From Candidatus Parcubacteria bacterium (GTDB lineage Bacteria > Patescibacteria > Paceibacteria > UBA6257 > HR35): 64,000 nucleotides of DNA. The position numbers were made by a program, and so were the translations under genes. The first letter of the stretch is position 1. Every line of letters starts with the position of its first letter. Of the stretch, positions 41,726 to 50,550 are shown in pieces. The notes beneath the pieces are model-generated. The model ran no database searches. It worked only from the letters and a program-made list of their open reading frames with translations, and was not told the origin of the DNA. Location: positions 248,001 through 312,000 of the forward strand of contig BPJI01000001.1 in assembly GCA_026004535.1 (NCBI GenBank), read 5' to 3'.

Positions 41726-44201
41726 GAAATTATTTTCATTTTTAAATAAGAATCCTTTAACAGCTTGGCAGCCCTTGCTCGAAAAAATAAATTCTTTAGA
41801 AAAAGATTTTGAAAAAATTCCTGATGATAAATTAAAGGAAAAAACTTTTGAATTTAAGGAAAGATTAAAAAATGGAGAAAAGATTGATGCTCTTTTACCC
41901 GAGGCTTTTGCTTTAGTTAGGGAAGCAGCCAAAAGAACATTGAAGCAAAGACATTTTGATGTCCAAATCTTAGGTGGCATTGGTCTTCATCAAGGAATGG
42001 TAGTCGAGATGATGACTGGTGAGGGAAAAACCTTAACCGCAACTTTACCTGCTTATTTGAATGCTTTAACTGGTGAAGGTGTTCATATTGTTACCGTTAA
42101 TGATTATTTGGCTCAAAGAGATACTGTTTGGATGGGGCAAATTTATGATCTCTTAGGACTTTCAGTTGCTTGTTTGATTCATAATAATGCCTTTTTATAT
42201 GATCCAGGTTTTACTCAAGAAAAAATTGATCAAGCAAGAGATGCCCTAGGAGCTTTTTATGTTTTTCATGAATTTTTAAGACCAGTTGCCAGAAAAGAAG
42301 CTTATTTAGCTGATATTGTTTATGGCACTAATCATGAATTTGGCTTTGATTATTTAAGAGACAATTTAGTTTATAACCCTGATGATTTAGTTCAGGTTAA
42401 AGGTCTAAATTATGCTATTGTTGATGAGGTTGATAGTATTTTAATTGATGAAGCCAGAACGCCTTTAATTATTGGTTCTTATGAAGTTGAAGAATTTAAT
42501 GTTTATTATTTTTATGACGAAATAGCCAAAAGACTTCAAAAAGATATTGATTTTACCATTGATGAGAAAAAAAGAAAAGTTTATTTGACCGAAGAAGGTT
42601 TAAATAAAATTGAAAAAATTTTAGGCTACAATCCTTATGAAGTTTTAGATATTAAAGCAACTCATCATTTAGAACAGGCTTTAAATGCCAATTATCTTTA
42701 TCAGCGAGATAAAGATTATGTCGTTAAAAATAATGAAATAATTATTGTTGATGAATTTACTGGTAGATTGATGTTTGGTCGTCGTTGGTCTGGAGGACTT
42801 CATCAAGCGATTGAAGCTAAAGAAAGAGTTCCAATTAGAGCTGAAATGAAAACAGTGGCAACAATTACCATTCAGAATTTCTTTCGTAAATATAAAAAGT
42901 TAGCTGGAATGACTGGTACTGCTTATACCTCGCGGGAAGAATTTTTAGCAGTCTATAATTTAGATGTTGTTGTTATTCCTCCTAATAAACCTTGTATTCG
43001 CCAAGATCATCCAGATAAAATCTTCTTAAGGGAAGAAGCTAAATGGAAGGCAGTTGTTAACAAAATTAAAGAGCTTTATCAAATTGGAAGACCAGTCTTA
43101 GTTGGGACAACTTCAATTGAAAAAAATGAGAAATTGTCTGAAATGTTAAAGAAAGAAGGCATACCCCATAATGTTCTAAATGCTAAGAATCACGAAGAGG
43201 AAGGAAAAATAATTGCTCAGGCAGGTAAATTAAGACAAGTAACTGTTGCTACTAATATGGCCGGTCGGGGTGTTGATATTATTTTGGGAGGCAATCCGCC
43301 TGATCCTGAAGAAGCTAAAAAAGTTCGTGAATTAGGAGGCCTTTTTGTAATTGGAACCGAAAGACATGAAGCTCGAAGAATTGATAATCAATTAAGGGGA
43401 AGAGCTGGAAGACAAGGAGATCCGGGCGAAACTCAGTTTTTTATTTCTTTAGAAGATGATTTATTGAGAATTTTTGGTGGTGAAAGAATAAAACAAATAG
43501 TTGAAAAATTTAATTTTCCTGAAGATCAAGCAATTGAAAATCAATTAATTAGTAAAGTTATTGAAGAAGCCCAAAGTAAAGTTGAAGGTTATAATTTTGA
43601 TGTCAGAAAACACCTTTTAGAATATGACGATGTTATTAATGCTCAAAGAGAAAAAATTTATTCAGAAAGAAGACAATTTTTACTTGATGAAATTGAGGTT
43701 GAAAAATTTTTTGAGCAAGAATTTGAAAAATTAATTCAGGAAGAAAGTGATGAAGTAATTAAATTTGTTTTTAAAGATCAACAGCCAAAGCAAGCTTTTA
43801 GTGAAAAATTTAATTTTTTCAAAGAAAATTTAGCTGAGGAACTTAAAAAAATTTTAAAAAATATTATTTTAAGAACCTATGATTATTTATGGATTGAACA
43901 TTTGCATTATTTAGAAGATTTAAAACAATCAGTTGGTTTTCGTGGCTATGGCCAAAGAGACCCATTGGTTGCTTTTAAGCAAGAAAGTTATAAGGCTTTT
44001 GTTGATTTTCATAAAATTTTAAGAATAAATATTTTGCAAATTTTTATGAATTTGGAATTAAAAATCGAAACACCCAAAATTGGCCGCAATGATCCTTGTC
44101 CTTGTGGTTCAGGTAAAAAATATAAAAAATGTGGTTTATTAAACACCCCCGAACATCAAGAAAATATAAAAAAACTTAAATCTCAACAATCTCCTGTCTA
44201 G
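41718..44201 (+). CDS. secA: Protein translocase ATPase SecA
   Basis: 827 aa (E. coli 901). Walker A MMTGEGKT near residue 97, DEVDSILIDEARTPLI, the pre-protein cross-linking domain, GMTGTAYTSREEF, helicase motifs VATNMAGRGVDI and QLRGRAGRQGDPG. The C-terminal zinc-binding SEC-C motif is intact (DPCPCGSGKKYKKC). It drives export through SecYEG. The internal region is somewhat shorter than in E. coli. Confidence 0.97.
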   Translation: MLKKLFSFLNKNPLTAWQPLLEKINSLEKDFEKIPDDKLKEKTFEFKERLKNGEKIDALLPEAFALVREAAKRTLKQRHFDVQILGGIGLHQGMVVEMMTGEGKTLTATLPAYLNALTGEGVHIVTVNDYLAQRDTVWMGQIYDLLGLSVACLIHNNAFLYDPGFTQEKIDQARDALGAFYVFHEFLRPVARKEAYLADIVYGTNHEFGFDYLRDNLVYNPDDLVQVKGLNYAIVDEVDSILIDEARTPLIIGSYEVEEFNVYYFYDEIAKRLQKDIDFTIDEKKRKVYLTEEGLNKIEKILGYNPYEVLDIKATHHLEQALNANYLYQRDKDYVVKNNEIIIVDEFTGRLMFGRRWSGGLHQAIEAKERVPIRAEMKTVATITIQNFFRKYKKLAGMTGTAYTSREEFLAVYNLDVVVIPPNKPCIRQDHPDKIFLREEAKWKAVVNKIKELYQIGRPVLVGTTSIEKNEKLSEMLKKEGIPHNVLNAKNHEEEGKIIAQAGKLRQVTVATNMAGRGVDIILGGNPPDPEEAKKVRELGGLFVIGTERHEARRIDNQLRGRAGRQGDPGETQFFISLEDDLLRIFGGERIKQIVEKFNFPEDQAIENQLISKVIEEAQSKVEGYNFDVRKHLLEYDDVINAQREKIYSERRQFLLDEIEVEKFFEQEFEKLIQEESDEVIKFVFKDQQPKQAFSEKFNFFKENLAEELKKILKNIILRTYDYLWIEHLHYLEDLKQSVGFRGYGQRDPLVAFKQESYKAFVDFHKILRINILQIFMNLELKIETPKIGRNDPCPCGSGKKYKKCGLLNTPEHQENIKKLKSQQSPV

Positions 44202-44253
44202 CTTCCAAGCTTCTCAGTTTCCAGACTTTCGGGCTTCTTAGTTTATGTTATTA

Positions 44254-44262
44254 TGTTATAAT
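44254..44262 (+). promoter_or_regulatory. Extended -10 of pilin copy 3, leaderless
   Basis: TGTTATAAT with the hexamer at 44257-44262; the ATG at 44269 follows after 6 nt. Confidence 0.65.
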
Positions 44263-44268
44263 TAAATT

Positions 44269-45453
44269 ATGAATAAAAAAATGAATAAATCCTTCACTTT
44301 AGTTGAACTCTTAGTTGTCTTAGCTCTAATAGCTATCTTAGCTACTGTCTTAATTGTTGTCATTAAGCCAGCAGATATCTTTAAAAGAGGTAGAGATAGT
44401 CAAAGAACTTCAGACCTTAAAAATCTTGAAAAAATATTTGACCTTATTCTTTTTGAAACTCAAGGCACCTTTTCTGAACTTCAATATGCTTCCTCAAATG
44501 TTGTCTATATCTCTCTTCCTGATACTTCATCAACTTGTGGTCAATGGATAAGTCAATTACCACAGCTTCCTTCAGGCTGGTCATATAGATGCTCAGCAAC
44601 TCCAACAAATATTGATGGTACTGGCTGGATTCCTATTCCTTTTAATCAATTTTCAAGCATTAATCTTTCTAGACTTTTCATTGATCCAATCAATAGACCT
44701 CCATATTACTATGCATTTGTTGCTGGAGGAAGTTATGCTCTCTATGCTCAATTAGAAAATCCTCAGTCTCAAGCCTCAAAAACAGACAATGATAATTATC
44801 CTCATCTATTTTCAGTAGGAACAAATAAAAGACTCATTGATCAAGCTCAAGGACTTGTAGGGTATTGGTCTTTTGATGAAGGAACTGGAAATATTGCTAA
44901 TGATTATTCAGGAAACAATAATAATGGAACACTCTATAATGGTCCTCAATGGGTTGATGGTAAAGTAGGCAAAGCTTTAAGTTTTGATGGAGTGGATGAT
45001 TATGTCCAGACACCGTTATCCTCTAACATATTACCCCTAACAATTGAAGTATGGTTTAAAACAAATGTTAATACTGGGGAACATTCTATTGTTGATAGCG
45101 ACGTCAGTGGGCGCTATGGGCAATCAATTATATTGGGCTATATGTATGGGGATAATACCTTAGACGTAGAATATCATGATGGATGGTATGATTCTCCTTT
45201 TGTTGTTGGGGTAGGAGTTTGGCACCATGCGGTTGCAATTTTTACGACAGGGAAAGTGGAACTTTATGTAAATGGTAATTATATTGGTTCACTAGTATTT
45301 ACACAAGGATTCCTAGATGGAGATAATTTTAGAATCGGTAGGCACAATTCGGGCGACCCACAATGGTTCAATGGTCTCATCGACGAAGTCCGCATTTACA
45401 ATCGCGCTTTATCAGATCAAGAAATTAAAGCATTATATGAAGCAATAAAGTAA
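44269..45453 (+). CDS. Type IV prepilin with C-terminal LamG domain (intact copy 3)
   Basis: 394 aa. Short basic leader (MNKKMNK), then SFTLVELLVVLALIAILATV with Glu at the usual +5 position of type IV pilins. A pilin-like domain with a Cys pair (STCGQW and SYRCSA) extends to about residue 190. The LamG/concanavalin-like domain starts at GLVGYWSFDEGTGNIANDYS, with GKVGKALSFDGVDDYVQ, a jelly-roll core, and the closing GLIDEVRIYNRALSDQEI. It is likely an adhesive surface pilin or pseudopilin. The constant 5' and 3' parts are almost identical in the broken copies at 24229 and 36027, but the LamG centre is not. Confidence 0.9.
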   Translation: MNKKMNKSFTLVELLVVLALIAILATVLIVVIKPADIFKRGRDSQRTSDLKNLEKIFDLILFETQGTFSELQYASSNVVYISLPDTSSTCGQWISQLPQLPSGWSYRCSATPTNIDGTGWIPIPFNQFSSINLSRLFIDPINRPPYYYAFVAGGSYALYAQLENPQSQASKTDNDNYPHLFSVGTNKRLIDQAQGLVGYWSFDEGTGNIANDYSGNNNNGTLYNGPQWVDGKVGKALSFDGVDDYVQTPLSSNILPLTIEVWFKTNVNTGEHSIVDSDVSGRYGQSIILGYMYGDNTLDVEYHDGWYDSPFVVGVGVWHHAVAIFTTGKVELYVNGNYIGSLVFTQGFLDGDNFRIGRHNSGDPQWFNGLIDEVRIYNRALSDQEIKALYEAIK

Positions 45454-45486
45454 TTCCTCAGCTTCTCAGCTTCAAAGAAAATATCG

Positions 45487-45512
45487 GGACATCGTATGTC
45501 CTCAATTTTTAC
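45487..45512 (+). terminator. Terminator of pilin module copy 3
   Basis: GGACAT/ATGTCC stem around CGT (45487-45501), followed by TCAATTTTTACTTT. Confidence 0.6.
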
Positions 45513-45547
45513 TTTAGATAATATATAGTTTTCATCATGGTATTAAT

Positions 45548-45716
45548 ATCCAGTACTAATCCGGGTAGTATATCCGGTTTTCATCAGGATAATATTATAT
45601 ACTTTCCATCATGCTAATATATCCAGTATTCATCCGGGTAATCTATCCGGTAATAATCCGGGTAACTATATCCGGTAATAATCCGGGTAGTATATCATGT
45701 TTCTATCGGGATAACC
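45548..45716. repeat. CCGGAT word array, one orientation, about 3 units (family A, copy 5)
   Basis: Same leader and end as in the other pilin modules, with three 24-25-bp units between them. Confidence 0.85.
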
Positions 45717-45730
45717 TATAAATTTTTCAT

Positions 45731-45768
45731 TTCTACTATTTAAATACGATCGTATCAAGTTAGTAGAA
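45731..45768. repeat. Hairpin closing pilin module copy 3 (family F)
   Basis: TTCTACTA pairs with TAGTAGAA around ATACGATCGTAT. The shared module ends here, at AGTAGAAGTGA. Confidence 0.8.
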
Positions 45769-45805
45769 GTGAAAAAAAAATTTCTTTTTGTGCCATAATT
45801 AAGAC

Positions 45806-45970
45806 ATGGTAAAAGTAGTAGAAAGGCAAAGGAAAAATAGATTGGTATTTAAAAAAATTGGATGTTTTGGCAAAAGTTTGCTTCTGGTTGGAGGAAGAAA
45901 AGAATTATCGATCCTCTAAAGTGGCAAAAAAAATTAGAAGTGAAAAATAAACTTGATGTTCCTTTTTGAT
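45806..45970 (+). pseudogene. Decayed small ORF
   Basis: An ATG at 45806 opens 38 codons (KVVERQRKNRLVFKKIG...) that stop at 45922; a second frame continues protein-like text (IIDPLKWQKKLEVKNKLDVPF) to a TGA near 45969. It reads like one short gene broken by a frameshift. Family not recognised. The rest of 45970-46123 holds AT-rich spacer and the rpsL promoter. Confidence 0.35.
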
Positions 45971-46108
45971 ACTAATTTTTTAATCTATTATCTTAATTCA
46001 TTAGTTCATTAATTTCCAATGAATGAGCTCTGGATTCAATATTAAAAGGATTCAATATTAAAATAACCCGGAATTCGTAATTCGGGACTAAAGAATTTTT
46101 GAATTTTA

Positions 46109-46117
46109 TGTTATAAT
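46109..46117 (+). promoter_or_regulatory. Extended -10 of rpsL, leaderless
   Basis: TGTTATAAT with the hexamer at 46112-46117; the ATG at 46124 follows after 6 nt. Confidence 0.65.
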
Positions 46118-46123
46118 TTAAAT

Positions 46124-46537
46124 ATGCCAACAATTAATCAATTAATAAGAAAAGGTAGAAATAAGATTGAAAAGAGGTCAAGGTCGCCAGTGCTTTTGTA
46201 TTATTATAATTCTTTAAAAAGAAAAGAAAAGTATTTGCCAGCACCTTTTAAAAGAGGTGTTTGTATTAGAGTTTATACAATGACGCCAAAAAAGCCTAAT
46301 TCAGCTTTAAGAAAAGTTGCTAAAGTTAGATTAAGTAATGGCCGTGAAGTTACGGCTTATATTCCTGGTATAGGTCATAATTTACAAGAGCACTCAATTG
46401 TTTTAGTTCGTGGTGGGAGAGTAAAAGATTTGCCAGGGGTAAGATATCATATTGTTCGTGGCGTTTATGATGCTGCTGGTGTTGAAGGCAGAAGACAAGG
46501 TCGATCGTTATATGGAGCTAAGAAACCAAAAGAATAA
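46124..46537 (+). CDS. rpsL: 30S ribosomal protein uS12
   Basis: 137 aa. KRGVCIRVYTMTPKKPNSAL, RKVAKVRLSNGREVTAYIPG, GHNLQEHSIVLVRGGRVKDL PGVRYHIVRG cover both decoding-centre loops; the streptomycin-site Lys residues and the modified Asp position look normal. First gene of the str operon (rpsL-rpsG-fusA). Confidence 0.97.
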   Translation: MPTINQLIRKGRNKIEKRSRSPVLLYYYNSLKRKEKYLPAPFKRGVCIRVYTMTPKKPNSALRKVAKVRLSNGREVTAYIPGIGHNLQEHSIVLVRGGRVKDLPGVRYHIVRGVYDAAGVEGRRQGRSLYGAKKPKE

Positions 46538-46556
46538 AAATCTGTTTATAATTAAC

Positions 46557-46608
46557 GACGTATGACGTTCTAGATATTATTTTCTCAATATCTGGACGTT
46601 GCACGTCA
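46557..46608. repeat. GACGT-type hairpin (family E, copy 3)
   Basis: Arms GACGTATGACGTTC and GGACGTTGCACGTC, each extended inward by AGATATT and AATATCT, pair with a few mismatches. It occupies most of the 81-nt gap between rpsL and rpsG. Confidence 0.75.
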
Positions 46609-46618
46609 TAGATTAATA

Positions 46619-47107
46619 ATGCCAAGAAGGAAAATTAAAATTGAAAGAAAATGGAATCCAGACCCTGTTTATAATAGTATTGCTGTGACTCGTTTTATTA
46701 ACAATTTAATGAGAAATGGTGAAAAGTCAAAAGCACAAAAGATTTTTTATAAGGCAATGGACATTATTCAGCAAAAAACAGGTGAAAATCCAATAAAAGT
46801 TTTTCAAACAGCAATTAAGAATGTTGCTCCAGTTGTTGAGGTTTGGCCAAGAAGAATTGGTGGAGCAACTTTTATGGTGCCAAGACAAGTAAGATCAGAA
46901 AGAAGATTTTCTAAAGCAGTTAAATGGATTATCGAATCAGCCAGAAACAAAAAAGGGAAGCCAATGTTTGAAAAATTAGCTGAAGAAATTATCGCCGCCA
47001 GTCAGGAAGAGGGCGATGCTTATAAAAAGAAGGTTGAGGTCCATAAATTAGCTGAGACTAATAAAGCCTTTGCCCATTTTGGTTGGTGGGGAAGGAGACA
47101 AAAGTAA
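46619..47107 (+). CDS. rpsG: 30S ribosomal protein uS7
   Basis: 162 aa. MPRRKIKIERKWNPDPVYNS, FINNLMRNGEKSKAQKIFY, GGATFMVPRQVRSERRFSKA and EVHKLAETNKAFAHFGWW. It nucleates assembly of the 30S head. Its TAA overlaps the fusA ATG by one base. Confidence 0.97.
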   Translation: MPRRKIKIERKWNPDPVYNSIAVTRFINNLMRNGEKSKAQKIFYKAMDIIQQKTGENPIKVFQTAIKNVAPVVEVWPRRIGGATFMVPRQVRSERRFSKAVKWIIESARNKKGKPMFEKLAEEIIAASQEEGDAYKKKVEVHKLAETNKAFAHFGWWGRRQK

Positions 47108-49239
47108 TGCCGCGTTTATATCCAATTGAAAAAACAAGAAATATAGGAATTATTGCTCATATTGATGCCGGTAAGACAACAACAACTGAAAGAATTTTAT
47201 ATTACACCGGAATTTCTTACAAGATTGGTGAAGTACATGAAGGGACAACTGTTACCGATTGGATGCCTCAAGAAAGAGAAAGAGGAATAACAATTACTTC
47301 AGCAGCAGTTACTTGTTTTTGGACCCAAAGTTATTTAAAACAACCAGAAACAAGAGAAGAAAGAATTAAAGGAGAATATAAGATTAATATTATTGATACT
47401 CCAGGACATGTTGATTTTACAGCTGAAGTTGAAAGATCATTAAGAGTTTTAGATGGGGCAATTGTTGTTTTTGATGGTGTTCAGGGAGTTGAAGCACAAT
47501 CAGAAACTGTTTGGCACCAGGCTGATAAATATAAAGTTCCAAGAATTTGTTTTATTAATAAATTAGATCGAATTGGGGCTGATTTTGAGTTTTGCCTAAA
47601 GTCAATTGAAGAAAGATTAACCAAAGACTTTGCTTTAATAACTTTGCCAATTGGCCAAGAGAAAGATTTTAAAGGGGTAATTGATTTAATTTCAATGAAA
47701 GAAGTTTACTTTGAAGGCGAAAGAGGAGAAAAAGTAATTTATAAAGAAATTGATCCTTCAAGAAAAAATGAAGCTGAAAATTGGAGACACATTTTTTTAG
47801 AAAAATTAGCTGAAAGAGATGAAGAATTTATGGAGAAATATTTAGCTAATGAATTTAATGAAATTGACATTCGTCAAGCAATCAGACGCCAGGTTTTAAA
47901 CTATAATTTTATTCCTGTCTATGTTGGTTCGGCTTTAGACAATAAAGGAGTGCAACTTTTACTTGATGGTGTTGTTGATTTTTTGCCCTCACCAATTGAT
48001 TTACCTTCGCCTCGAGGAATTGATCCTTTAACTAATCAAGAAATCGAAAGAAAACCAACTGATGATGAAGCCTTTTCTGCTTTGGTTTTTAAAATCCAAG
48101 TTGATCCTTATGTTGGGACTCTGTCTTATGTTCGAGTTTATTCAGGAATTTTAAAGGCAGGAATGACAGTTCTAAATACAACAACTGGAGAAACGCTGAG
48201 AATTGGAAGAATCGCTAGAATGCATGCTAATCATCGTGAAGAAATTGAAGAGCTTTTTGCTGGTGATATTGGCACTATCGTTGGCATTAAAACATTGAAA
48301 ACAGGTGATACTTTGGCTGATCCTAAAAAACCAATTGTTTATGAAAAAATTGAATTTGCCGATCCTGTTATTTGGATGAAAGTTGAACCAAAAACAAAAG
48401 CTGATCAAGAAAAAATGGGTTTAGCAATTAAGGCTTTAGTTGATGAAGATCCAACTTTTAAATTATCTCAAGATCCTGATACTGGCGATACTTTAATTGG
48501 TGGTATGGGAGAACTGCATTTAGAAATTAAAGTTGATAGATTGAAAAGAGAATTTAATGTTGAAGTTAATGTTGGCAAACCCCAAGTTGCCTACTTAGAG
48601 ACAGTAACCAAAGAATCAGTTGCTGAGGGAAAATATATTAGGCAAAGTGGTGGTCGGGGTCAATACGGTCATGTGTGGTTAAAAGTTGAACCATTAGAAA
48701 GAGGCAAAGGTTTTGAATTTGTTAATGCTATCAAAGGCGGTATTATTCCTGATAATTTTATTCCTTCAGTTGAAAAAGGAGTCAGGGAAGCGATGGAAAA
48801 GGGAGTTTTGGCTGGTTATCCAATTAGAGACATTAGGGTAACTTTGTTTGATGGCTCTTATCACGAAGTTGACTCTTCTGATATTGCCTTTAAAATTGCT
48901 GGCGCGATTGCTTTACAAGAAGCAGTTAAACAAGGAAATCCAATTTTACTTGAACCAATTATGAAAATTGAGGTTGTTATCCCTCCGGAATTTTTAGGCG
49001 ATGTTACTGGAGATTTATCTTCACGTCGAGCAAAAATTGAAGAAGTTTTTGATCGAGGAATGAGTAAGGTAATTAGAGCTAAAGTACCGTTGGCAGAAAT
49101 GTTTGGTTATGTAACTGTTTTAAGATCATTAACTCAGGGAAGAGGAACAAATATGATGGAATTCTCTCATTATGAACCCGTGCCTCAAAATTTATCCCAG
49201 GTTATTATTCAAAATTTTAATTTAACCAAAAGTAAATGA
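47107..49239 (+). CDS. fusA: Elongation factor G
   Basis: 710 aa from the ATG at 47107 (an earlier in-frame start at 47083 is inside rpsG). G1 AHIDAGKTTTTERILYYTG, RGITITSAAVTCFW, DTPGHVDFTAEVERSLRVLD and NKLDRIGADF; domain IV has SGGRGQYGHVWLKVEP. It drives tRNA-mRNA translocation. A pilin-like gene starts inside its last 4 nt, an unusual partner for the str operon. Confidence 0.97.
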   Translation: MPRLYPIEKTRNIGIIAHIDAGKTTTTERILYYTGISYKIGEVHEGTTVTDWMPQERERGITITSAAVTCFWTQSYLKQPETREERIKGEYKINIIDTPGHVDFTAEVERSLRVLDGAIVVFDGVQGVEAQSETVWHQADKYKVPRICFINKLDRIGADFEFCLKSIEERLTKDFALITLPIGQEKDFKGVIDLISMKEVYFEGERGEKVIYKEIDPSRKNEAENWRHIFLEKLAERDEEFMEKYLANEFNEIDIRQAIRRQVLNYNFIPVYVGSALDNKGVQLLLDGVVDFLPSPIDLPSPRGIDPLTNQEIERKPTDDEAFSALVFKIQVDPYVGTLSYVRVYSGILKAGMTVLNTTTGETLRIGRIARMHANHREEIEELFAGDIGTIVGIKTLKTGDTLADPKKPIVYEKIEFADPVIWMKVEPKTKADQEKMGLAIKALVDEDPTFKLSQDPDTGDTLIGGMGELHLEIKVDRLKREFNVEVNVGKPQVAYLETVTKESVAEGKYIRQSGGRGQYGHVWLKVEPLERGKGFEFVNAIKGGIIPDNFIPSVEKGVREAMEKGVLAGYPIRDIRVTLFDGSYHEVDSSDIAFKIAGAIALQEAVKQGNPILLEPIMKIEVVIPPEFLGDVTGDLSSRRAKIEEVFDRGMSKVIRAKVPLAEMFGYVTVLRSLTQGRGTNMMEFSHYEPVPQNLSQVIIQNFNLTKSK

Positions 49240-49667
49240 AAGACAAGGGTCAATTATTGATTGAAGTTGTTCTTGGCTTAGGACTTTTAGTTGTTATTTT
49301 AGGAATTTTAGCTTCATTTACAAGTATTCTTTTTAGATCACAAAGATACCAAAGTTTCAATCAGGGAATAGCTATTTCTGGTTTTGAAAAATATCGTAAT
49401 GCTTTAATATCAATTGCTCAAACTGATTGGAGTCTCCTTGATAATTTAACCTCAACTGAGTCTTATTACGTTTTGGCCACTTCTACCTCTTGGCAAATAG
49501 CAACTGGTACTGAAAAAATTATTATCGGTAACGAATCTTATGAATTTAGTTTTAAAATTAGTAATTATGGCACATCAACGATTAAGTTTGTTACGACAAC
49601 AGCTAAATATTTAGATTTAATTTTTGAAGATTATTTTCTTTTGCCCAAATTAAATGTGTCATATTAA
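49236..49667 (+). CDS. Type IV pilin-like protein (minor pilin)
   Basis: 143 aa. The N-terminus KDKGQLLIEVVLGLGLLVVI is a prepilin-type signal (Gly before the cleavage site, Glu at +5 in a hydrophobic helix), with the FTSILFRSQRYQ helix extending beyond it. The globular part is short and without Cys. It is coupled to fusA by an ATGA overlap and to the next pilin-like gene by 14 nt. Likely a minor pilin of the PulI/PilV kind. Confidence 0.75.
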   Translation: MKDKGQLLIEVVLGLGLLVVILGILASFTSILFRSQRYQSFNQGIAISGFEKYRNALISIAQTDWSLLDNLTSTESYYVLATSTSWQIATGTEKIIIGNESYEFSFKISNYGTSTIKFVTTTAKYLDLIFEDYFLLPKLNVSY

Positions 49668-50547
49668 GAATAAATCAGGTTTTACTTTAATTGAGATTTT
49701 GCTTTATCTAGGTCTTTTTTTATTGGTTATCGGTTTAGTTTATCCAATTTTAACAACAACTTTAACTAATTATTTTTCTTTGAAAGGAACAGTTGATCTT
49801 AATGCTGAAGTCAGAAATATCTTTTTAAGAATTCAAAGAGAAATGACAAAAGCCAAAACAATGAATATTTTAACTGATTGGGAAGTTGTTTTTGAAGGAA
49901 AGAATGAATCAGTTGTTTTTTTCCTAACCCAGCCAATTTACTTAGACACAGTAAGCAATAGTCTTAAGGGTTATGCTAATAATTTATCAGTTGGAAGTAT
50001 TAGTTTTAGTGGTAATAATTATAATGTCAATTTTACCCCTTCATCTTCTTGTTTAATTGCTTCAGGTAGTAATATTAGTTCAATTTATGCTCTTTCTGGT
50101 TATGCTTGGTCACCAAATATTGGTTGGATTAAATTTAGGAATAACCCGGGTGAAAGTATTATTTATGGAGTTTGTGAGGATAACAATCGTGAGTTAAGAG
50201 GTTATGCTTATAATGATGTTGTTGGTTGGATTTCCTTTAATTGTTTAGATACTGGTGTTTGTGCAAGCTCTAATTATAAGGTGAAAGAAAATAATAATTA
50301 TCTTTATGGTTACGCCTGGAATGATGATTTGGGTTGGATAATTTTTGATGGTCAAGGCGGTCGGATTTATTTAGCTAAAAAGAATCCTTATCCTTATTAT
50401 GTTGATTTGATTTCTGATCCTAGAATTTTTGTTCAAGATTTGAAATTTTCTCAGGTCGGTAGTTCATTAGGTATTGATATTAAATTACAAGGTCCAGGTA
50501 ATACTTTTTTACAGAGCAACACAGCCATAGTTTTGCCATTTAAATAA
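49654..50547 (+). CDS. Pilin-like protein with three GYAW-GWI repeats
   Basis: 297 aa. Prepilin signal NKSGFTLIEILLYLGLFLLV, then a PulJ/PilW-like helix and first domain (FLRIQREMTKAKTM). Between about residues 148 and 235 lie three repeats: SGYAWSPNIGWIKF, RGYAYNDVVGWISF and YGYAWNDDLGWIIF, spaced by 35-45 residues, with four Cys around the first two. The C-terminal part resumes the pilin domain. The insert is probably an adhesive or structural module on a minor pilin. Confidence 0.75.
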   Translation: MCHIKNKSGFTLIEILLYLGLFLLVIGLVYPILTTTLTNYFSLKGTVDLNAEVRNIFLRIQREMTKAKTMNILTDWEVVFEGKNESVVFFLTQPIYLDTVSNSLKGYANNLSVGSISFSGNNYNVNFTPSSSCLIASGSNISSIYALSGYAWSPNIGWIKFRNNPGESIIYGVCEDNNRELRGYAYNDVVGWISFNCLDTGVCASSNYKVKENNNYLYGYAWNDDLGWIIFDGQGGRIYLAKKNPYPYYVDLISDPRIFVQDLKFSQVGSSLGIDIKLQGPGNTFLQSNTAIVLPFK

Positions 50548-50550
50548 ATC

